Part shown: piece after piece, positions 15,147-22,871 of the stretch
Layout: each line of letters opens with the position of its first letter
How positions within the stretch are numbered: position 1 is the first letter of the stretch
NCBI GenBank assembly: GCA_900766135.1
Contig: CAAFUF010000058.1
Span: 1 to 64,000, forward strand
From: Paenibacillaceae bacterium
GTDB lineage: Bacteria; Bacillota; Bacilli; Paenibacillales; Paenibacillaceae
Length of the DNA: 64,000 nucleotides
Direction of reading: 5' to 3'
Notes under the pieces: generated by a model
What the model was told of the DNA's origin: nothing
The model's database searches: none
The model's input: only the letters and a program-made list of their open reading frames with translations
Made by a program: the position numbers and the translations under genes

Positions 15147-15668
15147 TATGTCTGCCTTTAATTGTTCAAACCACACTAAGTTAACCAAGTGATGGGAACG
15201 GGAATTTTCATTCATGCGGCGATAGTAATCGATTGTGCCGGGAAGCTCCTGCGTGTTGGACAGGTATTCATCAAGGAGAGCAATTCGGGATTGAGTCTGA
15301 TCGATTTGCGATTGAATCAGCTCCAGCAACTTGCTCGTGTCATATTCATCGGCAAAAAGCAGCGCCCCATAAAATTGCAGGTTCACATACTCCGATTGGG
15401 TGCCGTATTTGACCATTAATTTCTCGAATTCAACCCTTCCGGATTCGGTGATTTTGAAGTTTCGGGTCTCGCGCCCACTGGTTGAAGATTCCTGTTGAAT
15501 TTGTTCAATCCAACCCTTCTCTTCGAGTTGCTGCAGATGGTAATAAAACGAGCCTTTCGTGAAGTTCACAATATACTTGTAATGGCGTTGTTCCATGAAG
15601 GCCAAAAGTTCGTAGCCGTGGGCACCGGGGTTTTGGATCAGTAAGCCGAGAATGAGTAAGGGGATCAA
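15126..15668 (-). CDS. PadR family transcriptional regulator
   Basis: A 180-aa regulator with the PadR winged helix at residues 3-80 (ILGLLIQNPGAHGYELLAFM, KGSFYYHLQQLEEKGWIEQ, RNFKITESGRVEFEKL) and a C-terminal Vir-type helical dimer domain. It starts at TTG 15668, overlapping the stop of the esterase gene by 3 nt, so the two are co-transcribed from a promoter near 16560. PadR proteins usually repress their own operon; the 18-bp palindrome at 16540 is the obvious candidate site. Ligand unknown. Confidence 0.85.
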   Translation of the reverse strand: MIPLLILGLLIQNPGAHGYELLAFMEQRHYKYIVNFTKGSFYYHLQQLEEKGWIEQIQQESSTSGRETRNFKITESGRVEFEKLMVKYGTQSEYVNLQFYGALLFADEYDTSKLLELIQSQIDQTQSRIALLDEYLSNTQELPGTIDYYRRMNENSRSHHLVNLVWFEQLKADIEGTPES

Positions 15669-16513
15669 GTCTGCATCACCTTCGCCATCTGTGCCTCGAA
15701 TTCCGCGTACTTGATTTTACCCAAAGCCAAATCCAGACTATGGAGGTAAATCTGTTCTGTTTTCGAATAGTTGCGCTCCACTTTCAACGACTGCTCCTCC
15801 TCCGGGAGGGGCTCCAGGACATGACACTTGTTCGAGTACGCCTCGAAGTAACGGTAGCCGAATTTTCGCTGCGAAACTGCGTCGATATGAATGCCATCCG
15901 CATTCGCGGTCAGACCTGCCGCCGTGACAAAATAACAATTCGGGTGTTCATTGGCGTAGCGCTGCAGTTGCGCGTTAACCTGTCGATATTCTGTCGCGTG
16001 CTGTCCAAAACCGGTTTTTCCCAGGAAATCACCAAGTCCGCCAAGGATCAGCGGCACTTCTTTATTATCAAGATTCAATTCGTGTCTCAGGGTCTCGATG
16101 ATCAAAGCGAATTTCTCGTAATAAGTTTCATGCAGCGAACCATAACTGTCGCTTTCCCCCTGGTGCCAAAGGATGCCGCAGATCTGACTGGACCGCAGGG
16201 CGAAGCGGGCTTCGGACAAAGCATGCTGAAACAGGATGCCTTCCGGATGCCAGTCATTTAAGGAGCTGCCACCTTCCGCACATGGAATCAACCCCATTTC
16301 CTCATCGGGATGGGCTTTCGACCAGGCATCGGCAAAAGACGCCGCAAGGCTTACGCCCGAAACGGGACGGTCATAATTGATCGGCTCTGTCATCATCTGC
16401 CACTGTCCGTTTCGCAGCATTTTTATTTTTTCGTTATAGATCGGATCGACTTCATGCAAAAATCCACGGCCCGCCATATTCGACTGACCCAACATTAAAA
16501 ATGACTTAATCAT
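15665..16513 (-). CDS. SGNH-type carbohydrate esterase (sialate O-acetylesterase-like)
   Basis: A 282-aa protein of the SASA/DUF303 (CE6-like) family: nucleophile motif FLMLGQSNMAGRG with S11, the block WHQGESDSYG, and DGIHIDAVSQRKFGYRY with the catalytic DxxH. These enzymes remove acetyl groups from sugars. No signal peptide is visible, so it acts inside the cell. ATG at 16513 with AGGGAG upstream. It is the first gene of a two-gene operon with the PadR regulator. Substrate not predictable. Confidence 0.85.
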   Translation of the reverse strand: MIKSFLMLGQSNMAGRGFLHEVDPIYNEKIKMLRNGQWQMMTEPINYDRPVSGVSLAASFADAWSKAHPDEEMGLIPCAEGGSSLNDWHPEGILFQHALSEARFALRSSQICGILWHQGESDSYGSLHETYYEKFALIIETLRHELNLDNKEVPLILGGLGDFLGKTGFGQHATEYRQVNAQLQRYANEHPNCYFVTAAGLTANADGIHIDAVSQRKFGYRYFEAYSNKCHVLEPLPEEEQSLKVERNYSKTEQIYLHSLDLALGKIKYAEFEAQMAKVMQT

Positions 16514-16539
16514 CAGTTTAACTCCCTTACATCAAAGCT

Positions 16540-16557
16540 ATAGTCTAATTAGACTAT
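16540..16557. promoter_or_regulatory. 18-bp perfect palindrome upstream of the esterase-padR operon
   Basis: ATAGTCTAATTAGACTAT is a perfect inverted repeat 27 nt upstream of the esterase ATG, in the position of a core promoter. It is the only long palindrome in this gap and is a likely operator for the PadR protein encoded in the same operon. Confidence 0.55.
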
Positions 16558-16680
16558 GTTTAGTTTAGTACATGCTTAGGCAATAGTCAAATGAAGCATC
16601 AATCTTAGCTAAAGCATCCGGCAAAATGATCATTATTGGATACAAGGATTGCAATCATGAGGATCGCGCCCTGATAATTT

Positions 16681-16845
16681 ATGATAGGAGCCAGTCATGC
16701 TGATGGATCTTATCGAAACTGTGGGTTATCGATCCCGATTTCTTATTGCATTAATCGAAACGGAGTGCCCGTCTATATTGCTAAGAATGATTTAAGAAGT
16801 TGGATGATCGATACGAAGACGCTGGAATATGAGATTATCGAATAA
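16681..16845 (+). CDS. Short hypothetical ORF (54 aa), probably a remnant
   Basis: ATG 16681 opens 54 codons ending ...RSWMIDTKTLEYEIIE at TAA 16843. The middle, RNGVPVYIAKNDLRSW, looks like folded-protein sequence rather than noise, but I recognise no family. No ribosome site is evident. An attC-like element of the H type follows directly. It may be the last part of a lost cassette gene. Confidence 0.3.
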   Translation: MIGASHADGSYRNCGLSIPISYCINRNGVPVYIAKNDLRSWMIDTKTLEYEIIE

Positions 16846-16869
16846 GTCGCATGTAAGGTTTATATGCTG

Positions 16870-16975
16870 CAAGGTCCTTCCGCCCCTTGGCGAACAGATG
16901 TATAATCATGGAAGATGCTCAGACGACAAACGCCCTAACCTAAGATGAGAGCTATCTTGGGCTGGGGCGTTTTGT
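16870..16975 (+). repeat. attC-like structured repeat, copy H
   Basis: CCTTCCGCCCCTTGG, then AGATGTATAATCATGGAAG (16896-16914), then a strong hairpin with arms ACAAACGCCC (16926-16935) and GGGCGTTTTGT (about 16964-16975) enclosing TAAGAT/ATCTT. The hairpin is that of copy E with compensating changes. The CGTGAATAC-N6-GTTA right end is absent. Confidence 0.55.
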
Positions 16976-17023
16976 TATTCGGTGAAGATAATGTAGAAGA
17001 AGAAGGAGGAAGATTTATTTTCT

Positions 17024-17146
17024 ATGTCTTGGAAAGAAGCCCTCAATACATTTTGTGAACTTTATACTGAGTCCAAACTAACAAATAAATGGGTTATCGT
17101 CGGATCAGTTGGATCTGTATTACAGGAAGAGGGGGTGCAGCTATGA
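17024..17146 (+). pseudogene. N-terminal fragment of a nucleotidyltransferase
   Basis: ATG 17024 with AGGAGGA upstream opens 40 codons: WKEALNTFCELY, then NKWVIVGSVGSVLQ, then EEGVQL and TGA. WVIVGSVGSVLQG is the start of the GSx10DxD nucleotidyltransferase core; the acidic pair is missing because the sequence is cut there and joined to a membrane-protein gene. The good ribosome site is thus a leftover that may still drive translation into the next gene, whose ATG overlaps this stop. Confidence 0.5.
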
Positions 17147-17472
17147 TCTTTTTCGAAAAAACAAACAAACTGTCCAATTTCTTTCTAACCTTATTTGTAC
17201 TCTCTTTCATTCTGGCGATCATCTTCTTTGCGAGCAGCCAGTTCACGGAAGTTCTATCGCATAACTTCACCAATGATCTGAGGGGAACCGTCTGGATGAT
17301 CGTTTGTTTAGCGATTTCCGTTTCTTCATTAATTGCAGGAGTCTCACTGAAGTGTTTGGCAAAGGAAGCTAATTATGAAATAAAAATGCTTGAGGACAGA
17401 ATGAAAAGAACTCAAGAACGTGATTATGGGGAAGAAGCAGCGAGCTTAAGGCAGAAAGGAGGGTTAGATTGA
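17143..17472 (+). CDS. Small membrane protein of unknown function
   Basis: A 109-aa protein with two hydrophobic helices (about residues 12-33 and 48-70) and a charged C-terminal tail (EIKMLEDRMKRTQERDY). Start ATG 17143 has GGAAGAGGGGG upstream and overlaps the TGA of the nucleotidyltransferase fragment by four bases (ATGA). Its own stop overlaps the start of the NUDIX gene. The frame extends upstream to 17089 but without a ribosome site. No family recognised. Confidence 0.55.
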   Translation: MIFFEKTNKLSNFFLTLFVLSFILAIIFFASSQFTEVLSHNFTNDLRGTVWMIVCLAISVSSLIAGVSLKCLAKEANYEIKMLEDRMKRTQERDYGEEAASLRQKGGLD

Positions 17473-17936
17473 TGCAAGAAAAAAATCCGATAACAAAATA
17501 TCATGTGCTGGCTCGAGGCGTTACCATCATGGATCGCCGTCTCTTAGTTGCTCACTGTAAGGGAATGGATAACACATTTTTACCTGGAGGGCATGTTGAA
17601 TTTCATGAGAGTATGAGAACCACCTTGTATAGAGAAATAAATGAAGAACTTGGTTTATCCAGTGAGGTGGGCTCTTACCTTGGGGCAGTCGAAGCGGGCT
17701 ACGAAGATGGAGGCGTGTATCATCAAGAGATAAATCATGTTTTTGTTACCAAGCTAGAGAATGTAGATGGTAGAACGAATCCCGAATCGCAGGAGAGTCA
17801 TTTGGAATTTTATTGGATCCCCGTAAATGAGATGGACCGTCACAATTTACTTCCCGAGCCAATGAGAAAACTTATTAATAACTATATTTGTGGCACCGAA
17901 GGTCCTTACTTTGAAAGTACATTTGAAGATGCTTGA
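17472..17936 (+). CDS. NUDIX hydrolase
   Basis: A 154-aa NUDIX protein that hydrolyses a nucleoside diphosphate linked to another moiety. The full Nudix box is present, GHVEFHESMRTTLYREINEE followed by LGL (GX5EX7REUXEEXGU), at about residues 38-60. ATG 17472 overlaps the preceding stop; GGAGGG is 8 nt upstream. Substrate unknown. It belongs to a short plus-strand run with a membrane protein and a VOC protein. Confidence 0.85.
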   Translation: MQEKNPITKYHVLARGVTIMDRRLLVAHCKGMDNTFLPGGHVEFHESMRTTLYREINEELGLSSEVGSYLGAVEAGYEDGGVYHQEINHVFVTKLENVDGRTNPESQESHLEFYWIPVNEMDRHNLLPEPMRKLINNYICGTEGPYFESTFEDA

Positions 17937-17997
17937 GCGCGACAGTAGTGACCTCTGTGATGAAGATGATAAATACGAAAATTGAGGAGAAAATCCC

Positions 17998-18420
17998 ATG
18001 ATTCAATCGATCGTCCATATCGCTCTTGTAGTTAAGGATTATGACGAGGCCATAGATTTTTATACGAAAAAACTTCATTTCACATTAGTAGAGGATACGT
18101 ATCAGCCGGAACAAGATAAACGATGGGTAGTCGTTTCTCCGCCAGGCTCAGTGGGTACAACAATATTACTCGCGAAGGCTTCGAAACCGGAGCAGGAGCC
18201 GTTTATTGGGAATCAGGCCGGAGGTAGGGTTTTTCTGTTTCTGAACACGGATGATTTCTGGCGAGATTATCAGGATATGATTTCAAAAGGAATTGAATTT
18301 GTTAGAGAGCCCAAAGAACAGGAATATGGAATCGTGGCAGTTTTTAAGGATTTATACGGCAACCTGTGGGATTTACTGCAGCTCAAAGAAGATCATCCGA
18401 TGATGAAACGCTTGAAATAA
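17998..18420 (+). CDS. VOC family (glyoxalase-like) protein
   Basis: A 140-aa protein: VHIALVVKDYDEAIDFYTKKL at the N-terminus, RWVVVSPPGS, RVFLFLNTDDFWRDY and the closing VAVFKDLYGNLWDLLQL. These are the paired beta-alpha-beta-beta-beta units of the vicinal oxygen chelate fold with ligand candidates H7 and E103. Start ATG 17998, GAGGAGAAAA upstream. Function within the superfamily (lyase, dioxygenase, drug binding) cannot be told. Confidence 0.8.
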   Translation: MIQSIVHIALVVKDYDEAIDFYTKKLHFTLVEDTYQPEQDKRWVVVSPPGSVGTTILLAKASKPEQEPFIGNQAGGRVFLFLNTDDFWRDYQDMISKGIEFVREPKEQEYGIVAVFKDLYGNLWDLLQLKEDHPMMKRLK

Positions 18421-18433
18421 GTCGGCAGCTAAT

Positions 18434-18682
18434 CGAAAGTTAAAGATTTGGGTTGAATTTTATAAGACCTCCATTACGGATAGAGTGATTCATGAATTTA
18501 TCAATGATCTATGCAGAATAAGTTCATATATCGTAAGGCTGTCTATCGTGGGTCTTTCCCCTCTAAATATCTGGAGGATGAAGAGACAAATCAGGAAATC
18601 TGGAATCCACTTGACCATCCGTTTTTATGCGGATCCGGAGGATGCCAAGACCTGGCTGGTCACGGATCACTCCTTCTCATAA
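18434..18682 (+). pseudogene. STAS (SpoIIAA-like) protein fragment
   Basis: An open frame without start reads LKIWVEFYKTSITDRV, VRLSIVGLSP, SGIHLTIRFYADPEDAK and TWLV. The order VxxxG-L then RF-x-D-PEDAK-x-WL recalls SpoIIAA/STAS-like single-domain proteins. The front part is missing and the frame has no ribosome site, so this is a remnant. Assignment is tentative. Confidence 0.35.
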
Positions 18683-18701
18683 CATCTTCCGGAGGTATGA
18701 A

Positions 18702-19233
18702 ATGATAGATATAGAAACGACTCGATTGATTTTGCGGGATTGGGAAGAAATCGACTTGGACCCCTTTCGTCAACTCAATGCGGACGAACGGGTGATGAGA
18801 TATTTTCCGAAAACTTTATCGACAGAAGAAACAGATCACCTTTATCAATCCATCCTATCCGAATTTGAGGAATGCGGGTTTGGGTTTTATGCCGTCGAAG
18901 TCAAGGAGACTAAAGAATTCATAGGTTTCATAGGATTTCGCAGAGTCCCATTTGAGGCGGACTTCACGCCATGTATCGAAATAGGCTGGCGGCTTAACAA
19001 GAGGCCTGGGGTAAAGGATATGCAACGGGGCTGCAGCCTGTATACAGTATGGATTCAACCGCTTGGGCTTTCATGAAGTTTATAGCTTTACAGCGGATAT
19101 CAATACGCCTTCCCAAAACGTGATGAAGAAAATCGGTATGGATAATGTGAGAGTGTTCTACCATCCAAGAGTTGAGAAAGATAGTCCACTAAGCAAACAC
19201 GTTTTATTTCATATAAGTCGCAAAAACACTTGA
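18702..19233 (+). pseudogene. GNAT acetyltransferase (RimJ/RimL type) broken by frameshifts
   Basis: ATG 18702 with GGAGGT upstream begins TTRLILRDWEEIDLDPF, typical of RimJ/RimL-like acetyltransferases, and continues to CIEIGWRLNKR at about 18999. The acetyl-CoA loop AWGKGYATG then continues in another frame, and the C-terminal YGFNRLGFHEVYSF, NTPSQNVMKKIGM, VLFHISRKNT in a third, ending at TGA 19231. Two single-base-scale shifts therefore break an otherwise complete gene. Unless the sequence has errors it is dead. Confidence 0.7.
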
Positions 19234-19249
19234 GAGCAGGTGCCTTAAG

Positions 19250-19645
19250 ATGGCAGAGTGCAGATTGATTTATAAGGACGAGCTGGAGGACCTTCTAAGT
19301 TTATACAAATTCCTGATACCGGATGATCCAGAATTAGAAAGAGGTCCTAAACTGGATCGGCATTGGAATGAAATCCTTCATGATCAGAATATGAGTATAC
19401 TTGTTGTTGAACATAACGGAGAAATTGTGGCGTCATGCGTTTTGATTATCATCAAGAATCTGACCAGAAGTGCCCGTCCGTATGGCCTGATCGAAAATGT
19501 TGTAACGCATGAAGCCTACAGAAGAATGGGATTTGGACGAATGGTTTTGGAGAAAGCCAGGGAAATGGCCAAACGGCATGCGTTAGGGAGCGGGGAAAGG
19601 GAAATACTTAATGAAAATGGCCTTAGCCTTTACTGCGATGGGTAG
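19250..19645 (+). pseudogene. GNAT acetyltransferase, C-terminus replaced
   Basis: ATG 19250 opens a GNAT domain: LVVEHNGEIVASCVLIIIKN, YGLIENVVTHEAYRRMGFGR, MVLEKAREMAKRHA. After residue ~110 the family C-terminus (the Y/F..GF segment) is missing and the frame runs through unrelated codons into the 3' end of the convergent MORN-type gene, stopping at 19643. The break at about 19575 is a deletion join. Activity is unlikely. Confidence 0.6.
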
Positions 19646-19907
19646 ATTTGTGTTTATTGCCTTTGCTGTCATAGGTGATCCATTCTCCGACAGGCTCGCC
19701 CATCTCGAAATATCCCGACCGTTTTATTGTTCCATCGGCACGATACCATTCCCAATACCCGTCTGGTTGGTCACCAACCATTTTTCCTTTTGACCAAATG
19801 GTTTTACCGTTTGCATGATATTTGATCGTCCAACCGTCAATCACTTCCAACTTCTTCTCCTTCACCCCATTTGGATGAATCAAATCGCAATTTTCGTTAT
19901 TCATCAT
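19623..19907 (-). CDS. MORN-repeat protein (YwqK-like)
   Basis: A 94-aa protein of tandem MORN-variant repeats: IKYHANGKTIWSKGKM, PDGYWEWYRADGTIKRSGYF, EPVGEWITYDSKGN. It resembles small proteins annotated as YwqK-family antitoxins; no toxin gene lies beside it, so that label should not be over-read. It is convergent with the truncated GNAT gene, whose last 23 bases overlap its 3' end, and it is the only minus-strand gene in this part of the belt. ATG at 19907 with GGAGGC upstream. Confidence 0.6.
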   Translation of the reverse strand: MMNNENCDLIHPNGVKEKKLEVIDGWTIKYHANGKTIWSKGKMVGDQPDGYWEWYRADGTIKRSGYFEMGEPVGEWITYDSKGNKHKSTHRSKG

Positions 19908-19977
19908 GTGCCTCCGATCATCGGTTTTCGTTCATCATACCATATTTCAAGGAGAAGGGTCATAGCCGTTTACGAGG

Positions 19978-20118
19978 GTTCGTGTCCAAGGCACACCGAC
20001 CATCAACGATGATGAAGGTCTTGCATTAAGGTATTTTTCCTTGGAGGAGCCGATCGACAATTTGAACGCAAACAGCTATATGCTTTTAAAACAAGCGGGC
20101 TATATCCGTAACTGGTGA
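19978..20118 (+). pseudogene. NUDIX-type C-terminal remnant
   Basis: The frame GTPTINDDEGLALRYFSLEE, LNANSYMLLKQAGYIRNW ends at TGA 20116. The E/L-A-L-R-Y-F-x-L-E-E then P pattern and the terminal LKQAGY are typical of the last strand and helix of NUDIX hydrolases. The Nudix box is absent. There is no start; non-functional. Confidence 0.4.
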
Positions 20119-20166
20119 GATGGCACTGAAAGAATATGCTGCGAGGTGTTCGCTGGGAGGGGTTCT

Positions 20167-20487
20167 ATGAAGAGAGGGTGGATACTCTTCGTGATGATCA
20201 TGGTTTGCGCCGGTTGCGCTTCGGGACCACAGTCGGCCAACTTCATGGAAGGCGAAGGATATATTTTGGAGGTTGCTGAGGACCGTGTCTTAGTGGTTGA
20301 AGAACCATTCGCGAATCAAGGTTGGACGGACATCATGGAGGATTATTCCGGTGAAGCGATTTGGCTCAGGACCCGCACCCCCAACTTGAAACCGGGTCAA
20401 AAGATCCGCTACACAATCAAGGGCGGGATCGACGAATCTTATCCGTCCCAAGCAGATGCCAAAGTAATCCAAGTGCTCGAGGAGTAA
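20167..20487 (+). CDS. Lipoprotein with DUF3221-like domain
   Basis: A 106-aa secreted lipoprotein: basic N-terminus MKRGWILF, hydrophobic core and lipobox VCAGC at about residues 12-16, so Cys16 would be lipidated. The mature part (EGYILEVAEDRVLVVEEP, GEAIWLRTRTPNLKPGQKIR, YPSQADAKVIQV) is an OB-like DUF3221 domain. ATG 20167 is chosen over 20146 because GGGAGGGG lies just before it and it gives a proper signal peptide. Function unknown. Confidence 0.7.
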   Translation: MKRGWILFVMIMVCAGCASGPQSANFMEGEGYILEVAEDRVLVVEEPFANQGWTDIMEDYSGEAIWLRTRTPNLKPGQKIRYTIKGGIDESYPSQADAKVIQVLEE

Positions 20488-20495
20488 TTTTCAAA

Positions 20496-20561
20496 ATGGG
20501 CATCACCGTATGCGACCCGGACGGTTGGAGAATCGTCTTGCAGAACACGGCGGGGATCTAG
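20496..20561 (+). pseudogene. VOC protein C-terminal remnant
   Basis: Twenty-one codons, MGITVCDPDGWRIVLQNTAG plus Ile, then TAG. DPDGWRIVL is the final beta-strand of a VOC protein. No ribosome site. The rest of 20488-20823 shows only a 36-codon ORF at 20617 without ribosome site or similarity; otherwise I see nothing in this gap. Confidence 0.4.
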
Positions 20562-20823
20562 CAGCATACCCGGAACGGAATTGCGGCTTTCCGAACTTGC
20601 TGGTATACTTTTGCCTATGAAATGGGATTGGGGGTTATACAGATGGCAATTCGCGATTGCTCATTTGCTAGGAAGTCCTCATGCAAAGCCTGATCTAGGG
20701 CGATACTTTGCGTGGGGTGCGAGAGGATGAATTCGATCGCCCAAACTGAACTTTATCGTTTCTAATAACAGGCTTTGCACCTTATGGATTTGAGGGTACA
20801 TCACAAATAAGGGGCTGAAAGCT

Positions 20824-21471
20824 ATGAGTACACCATTTATTAGAAACCACCAGTATAACGTGATCAAGAGACAAGCGGAATTTCTTCAAAGAACACTGCG
20901 TACCGTCGCGGACCGAAGCGTTCTGGAGACCGTAAGGTTTAGTGCCGTTACGAATATCGTTGAGGCTTTTCCGATGCTGACGGAGGAACAGAAGCAGATG
21001 CTAAGTCAAATCGCTTCCTTCGAGACGGCTTACGATTTCCAAAGATATCTTGGCGCATTAGAAGCCTATCTGGAGCCTTTTCCGCCGATTACGGTGAAGC
21101 AGATTGAGAAGCTATTCCCTAAAAATAAGAAATTGAAAGTACCGGATCTGGCCTCCATCGACTTTCGTTACGTGACGTACTTGAGTTGGGTGGATATCGC
21201 GACGAACAAGCTATTCATCGTCTATCCGCATGAGGGGCGGTTTATCGGTATCGAAGGCCGAATTACGCCGACCAACAAGAAAGGGTATTGCTTGTTCTGC
21301 AATCGGCACCAGGAGCTTGCTTTTTTCTCGGTCAAAACCAAGTCCGCCAATGCTTCACCGGATAATTTCTCCATGTACGGGCATTACATCTGTTTGGAGA
21401 ACCAGGGATGCAACCACAGCATTACCGATCCGAGCGCCTTGGAGAAGTTCATTCTCTCCGTAGGCAAATAA
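20824..21471 (+). CDS. EF-G-binding protein, FusB/FusC type
   Basis: A 215-aa protein of the Fbp family (FusB, FusC, FusD and chromosomal relatives), which bind elongation factor G and free it from ribosomes stalled by fusidic acid. N-terminal helical domain (FIRNHQYNVIKRQAEFLQ ...) and C-terminal treble-clef zinc domain with C156-x2-C159 (CLFC) and C190-x5-C196 (CLENQGC). ATG 20824 after AAGGGGCTGAAAGCT. Full length for the family. A transcription terminator follows. Intrinsic resistance or translation rescue is inferred from the family. Confidence 0.8.
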   Translation: MSTPFIRNHQYNVIKRQAEFLQRTLRTVADRSVLETVRFSAVTNIVEAFPMLTEEQKQMLSQIASFETAYDFQRYLGALEAYLEPFPPITVKQIEKLFPKNKKLKVPDLASIDFRYVTYLSWVDIATNKLFIVYPHEGRFIGIEGRITPTNKKGYCLFCNRHQELAFFSVKTKSANASPDNFSMYGHYICLENQGCNHSITDPSALEKFILSVGK

Positions 21472-21483
21472 AGCGATCACCAG

Positions 21484-21516
21484 AAAACGGCTGCCTTTAA
21501 CGGCGGCCGTTTTTTT
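21484..21516 (+). terminator. Rho-independent terminator
   Basis: AAAACGGC-TGCC (21484-21495) pairs with GGCGGCCGTTTT, followed by a T-run to 21516. It serves the FusB-type gene and lies before the convergent germination permease. Confidence 0.8.
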
Positions 21517-21576
21517 GCGCACTTTAGGATTAACGGCAAAGCCTTGGCGACAGCGAACCCCGTTAATCCGGCAAAG

Positions 21577-22686
21577 CTAGCCGCTATTCAAGCGGATTTT
21601 GGATTTCCTGACATAATAAACGATCATCAGCAGCAGAGGGATTGCAAAACAAACGGTAAAGTCCCAATCCACCCAGGTGGATGGGATTTTTTTCATATAA
21701 AAGGTAATATCCTTCGATACCAGCTGCGAAAGTCCAAACACGAGAAAACCAACCGGAAAAATCAAGGAGCGGAAACTTTTCAGGTTAAACAGTTGGGCGG
21801 AACCCAGCGTAAAGGCATAGAAATACAGGGCGGTTTTGAAAAAAGTGGTGATGACCCACACAATGGCCATAAGCGCTTCGATTCGCTGCAGAAAATTACC
21901 GATATTGATTTTTTGGGCCAGAATATAAGCGGCGTAAAATTGATGCTCGGGTAGATATGCCCCCAAAACGGTTATGGAAAGAAACAAAATCAGATTAAGG
22001 ACCGTCGCCCCGATGATCAAAATAAAGACAATATCCCGGTTGGTGTGTTTGTTCAGTTTGACGTAGGGGTGCACCATCTGAAATACGATCATCTCGCCAA
22101 ACGGATAACTGACACCGAACAAAACGGAGTGCAGCAATTTAGGGGCTGGCGTATTCATGATGGGGAACAGATTCTCCAGTCGGACCTGCGGAAGCAGCAA
22201 AATCATCAAGGAAACGAGAAACAGAATAAACAGCGGCAAGAAGATTTCAGCGGCCCTGCTAAGCGTCTCGAGACCCTGGCGAAGGCCGTATACCACCAGG
22301 ATCAGCGTCATGCAACGAAAAACGGCGCCCGGAGTCCCTTCGAAAATTTGGGTACACATAAAATCTTCGATTTCGCGGATGTAGATGGAAGTTGCCATCA
22401 GAAAGAAAAACAAATAAAACAGACTAACTGCGGTTCCGGCCCATTTGCCCAATATTTTGTTAATCTTCTCGATCAGATTCAGCTCAGGATAAAAATAAAA
22501 GACTTTTAGCGGGATCAAAATGCCGGCAAGCCCCAACGGCAGGCTGATTAAACTCGCGATCCAGGCATCCTGATGCGAATCCGTTATCATGGTTAAAGGA
22601 TAAATCAGTGCCATGTCGCCAATAAAAACATACAAGGCAAGCACAACCAGTTGTCTTGAAGATAAACGTCCTTTTTCCAAGCTCAT
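21577..22686 (-). CDS. Spore germination permease, GerAB/GerKB family
   Basis: A 369-aa amino-acid-permease-like (APC superfamily) germinant receptor B subunit with about ten membrane helices; the N-terminus LSSRQLVVLALYVFIGDMAL and EQKINIGNFLQRIEALM-like central region are family marks. ATG 22686 is preferred because GTAGGGGGC and GGAGGTG precede it; the frame continues upstream to 22773 without a ribosome site. Unlike the usual A-B-C operon order, this gene is divergent from the A and C genes at 22872-25604. It should sit in the inner spore membrane and bind a germinant. Confidence 0.85.
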   Translation of the reverse strand: MSLEKGRLSSRQLVVLALYVFIGDMALIYPLTMITDSHQDAWIASLISLPLGLAGILIPLKVFYFYPELNLIEKINKILGKWAGTAVSLFYLFFFLMATSIYIREIEDFMCTQIFEGTPGAVFRCMTLILVVYGLRQGLETLSRAAEIFLPLFILFLVSLMILLLPQVRLENLFPIMNTPAPKLLHSVLFGVSYPFGEMIVFQMVHPYVKLNKHTNRDIVFILIIGATVLNLILFLSITVLGAYLPEHQFYAAYILAQKINIGNFLQRIEALMAIVWVITTFFKTALYFYAFTLGSAQLFNLKSFRSLIFPVGFLVFGLSQLVSKDITFYMKKIPSTWVDWDFTVCFAIPLLLMIVYYVRKSKIRLNSG

Positions 22687-22871
22687 GCCCCCTACACCTC
22701 CGCAAGCGATTGCTTTTCCGACACGGCTCCCGATTTTGTCGCCAGTCTGTGTTAGTATGCCAGCAAGAGACATGCAGTATGCTCCTTTTCTGGATATTTA
22801 CGGAATAATAAGAGCCGAATCGAGCAAAATAAGCCAAAAACGCCTATTGGCGGAGAACCGGGTGAACGAAA

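Noticed and set aside
1812..16975. CRISPR array as explanation of the repeats
   Set aside because: Copies are long, imperfect, unevenly spaced by whole genes and internally self-complementary; no cas genes.
19623..19907. Toxin-antitoxin pair around the YwqK-like gene
   Set aside because: No toxin-like partner is adjacent; flanks are a broken GNAT gene and a NUDIX remnant.
1812..20000. Integron integrase or other recombinase gene in the belt
   Set aside because: I found no tyrosine or serine recombinase motifs in any frame; only an IS256-like transposase start at the left edge.
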